From the NCBI GenBank assembly GCA_937889545.1, contig CALAOT010000074.1, positions 1 to 32,783 on the forward strand: a DNA stretch of 32,783 nucleotides. The letters run 5' to 3'. Origin of the DNA: an uncultured Opitutaceae bacterium. GTDB lineage: Bacteria; Verrucomicrobiota; Verrucomicrobiia; Opitutales; Opitutaceae. The first letter of the stretch is position 1. Every line of letters starts with the position of its first letter. The translations under genes were made by a program, and so were the position numbers. The notes under the pieces were generated by a model. That model had not been told where the DNA came from and did not search any database. It was given only the letters and a program-made list of their open reading frames with translations. Below are positions 32,089 through 32,783 of the stretch, in pieces.

Positions 32089-32688
32089 CTAGCCCAGTAG
32101 GACGTCTCCCGTCAAAATTTGTTTCGTCGCCTCGATCGGAAGCCCCATGATGTTGGAAAAGGAGCCGCGGTATCGCGCAATGATCATGTCCGTCTGCTCC
32201 TGGATGGAATAGGCTCCCGCCTTGTCGAGTGTGTTGACGAGCCGGATGTAGTCCTCGATCACCGCGTCGCCGAACGGCTTGAACTCGACGAGGCTCGAGA
32301 CCCCCTGGTCGACCTTCAGTCCGGTCGACAGCCGCCGGACCGCGATGCCGGTATAGACCGTGTGCTCCCGCCCCGACAGCCGCCGGAGCATCGAGCGGGC
32401 CTCGTCCAGATCGCGCGGCTTATTGATCGCGCTGCCGTCAAGGAAGACGGTCGTATCCGCCCCAAGGACAACCGCATCCGGGTTCCGCTCCGCAACCCAA
32501 TCGGCCTTGAGAGCCGCGTTGTGCGCGACCATGACGCGGGGATCTGTCGCCGGATCCTCATGCTCAGACACGTCCGCAACAACGACTTCGAATGGAATTC
32601 CGAGCTTCGCGAGCAGCTCGCGCCGGCGGGGCGAGGCCGATGCAAGTATGAGGCGGCTGGGCCGGGACACGGGGGATCCCTTTGACAT
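32089..32688 (-). CDS. maf: Maf family nucleotide pyrophosphatase
   Basis: A 199-residue Maf protein, a house-cleaning nucleoside triphosphate pyrophosphatase acting on dTTP, UTP or modified nucleotides. Typical motifs are LILASASPRRRELLAKLGI, the catalytic VVLGADTTVFLDG (in which the Asp of ADT is essential), INKPRDLDEARSML, SGREHTVYTG and DKAGAYSIQEQ. The ATG at 32688 lies immediately after GGGAGG, which is too close for a normal Shine-Dalgarno. A GTG six codons in, at 32670, is an alternative start that keeps the whole fold. It sits 35 bases upstream of the TolA/TonB-like gene, probably in the same operon. Confidence 0.92.
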   Translation of the reverse strand: MSKGSPVSRPSRLILASASPRRRELLAKLGIPFEVVVADVSEHEDPATDPRVMVAHNAALKADWVAERNPDAVVLGADTTVFLDGSAINKPRDLDEARSMLRRLSGREHTVYTGIAVRRLSTGLKVDQGVSSLVEFKPFGDAVIEDYIRLVNTLDKAGAYSIQEQTDMIIARYRGSFSNIMGLPIEATKQILTGDVLLG

Positions 32689-32783
32689 CCTCCCAGACCT
32701 AAAGGGGCGGGATTCCTGCTGGCCGGCAATGGAATCGCCGGGAGCGGGTTGGTTCGCGCTTCGCGGGCTCCCGTGAGCCTCCA

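Noticed and set aside
1..32783. CRISPR array, prophage module, rRNA or tRNA genes
   Set aside because: No regularly spaced direct repeats, no phage structural genes and no RNA gene signatures were seen anywhere in the window.

Overview
The window is high-GC DNA from a Gram-negative bacterium. My best placement is Verrucomicrobiota, class Opitutae, but this is inference and no rRNA is present to confirm it. Three things support it: LPS export genes (lptC-lptA-lptB after kdsC) sit directly against an HPr kinase gene, a 2-oxoacid dehydrogenase E1 is fused alpha+beta, and PEGA and TonB/TolA-like envelope proteins occur. Coding density is high. Several genes use GTG starts, and three consecutive start/stop overlaps show translational coupling.

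Layout. (1) 1-1438: C-terminal part of a membrane protein with three PEGA repeats and a TonB-like C-terminus, cut by the window edge; a perfect 42-bp palindrome lies at bases 1-42. (2) 1517-4930: a three-gene set of circularly permuted ATP-grasp, alpha-E protein and transglutaminase-like cysteine peptidase, a predicted but poorly characterised peptide-modification system. (3) 5095-6509: a divergent pair, a Gly/Trp-rich lipoprotein and a HAD phosphatase. (4) 6510-7404: about 900 bp without an intact gene. On the minus strand it holds decayed N-terminal pieces of two different TnpB-like proteins, with a tandem palindromic repeat between them. (5) 7405-14068: rpiB-type isomerase, fused E1, kdsC, lptC, lptA, lptB, hprK and rph, a metabolic and envelope run. 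(6) 14055-15896: a class III cyclase homologue with a START-like N-terminus and zinc ribbon that lacks one catalytic Asp. (7) 15942-18203: sucC-sucD. (8) 18200-19943: two minus-strand family 2 glycosyltransferases.

(9) 19944-20504: an accessory island with a likely structured RNA (hairpin, branched domain and rho-independent terminator), followed by a 79-residue protein resembling only the N-terminal DNA-binding domain of a tyrosine recombinase. (10) 20512-28332: hemW-like radical SAM gene, a divergent lipoprotein, xseB-dxs, an alpha/beta hydrolase and mutS. (11) 28383-32688, all minus strand: a small lipoprotein, DAHP synthase, RluA-type pseudouridine synthase, a TolA/TonB-like protein and Maf.

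The core genes are ordinary. The parts most worth a second look are the structured RNA with its mini-integrase (20071-20504), the TnpB-like relics (6652-7165), the ATP-grasp/alpha-E/transglutaminase set, and the cyclase homologue with the substituted metal-binding Asp. No tRNA, rRNA, CRISPR array or intact insertion sequence was seen.
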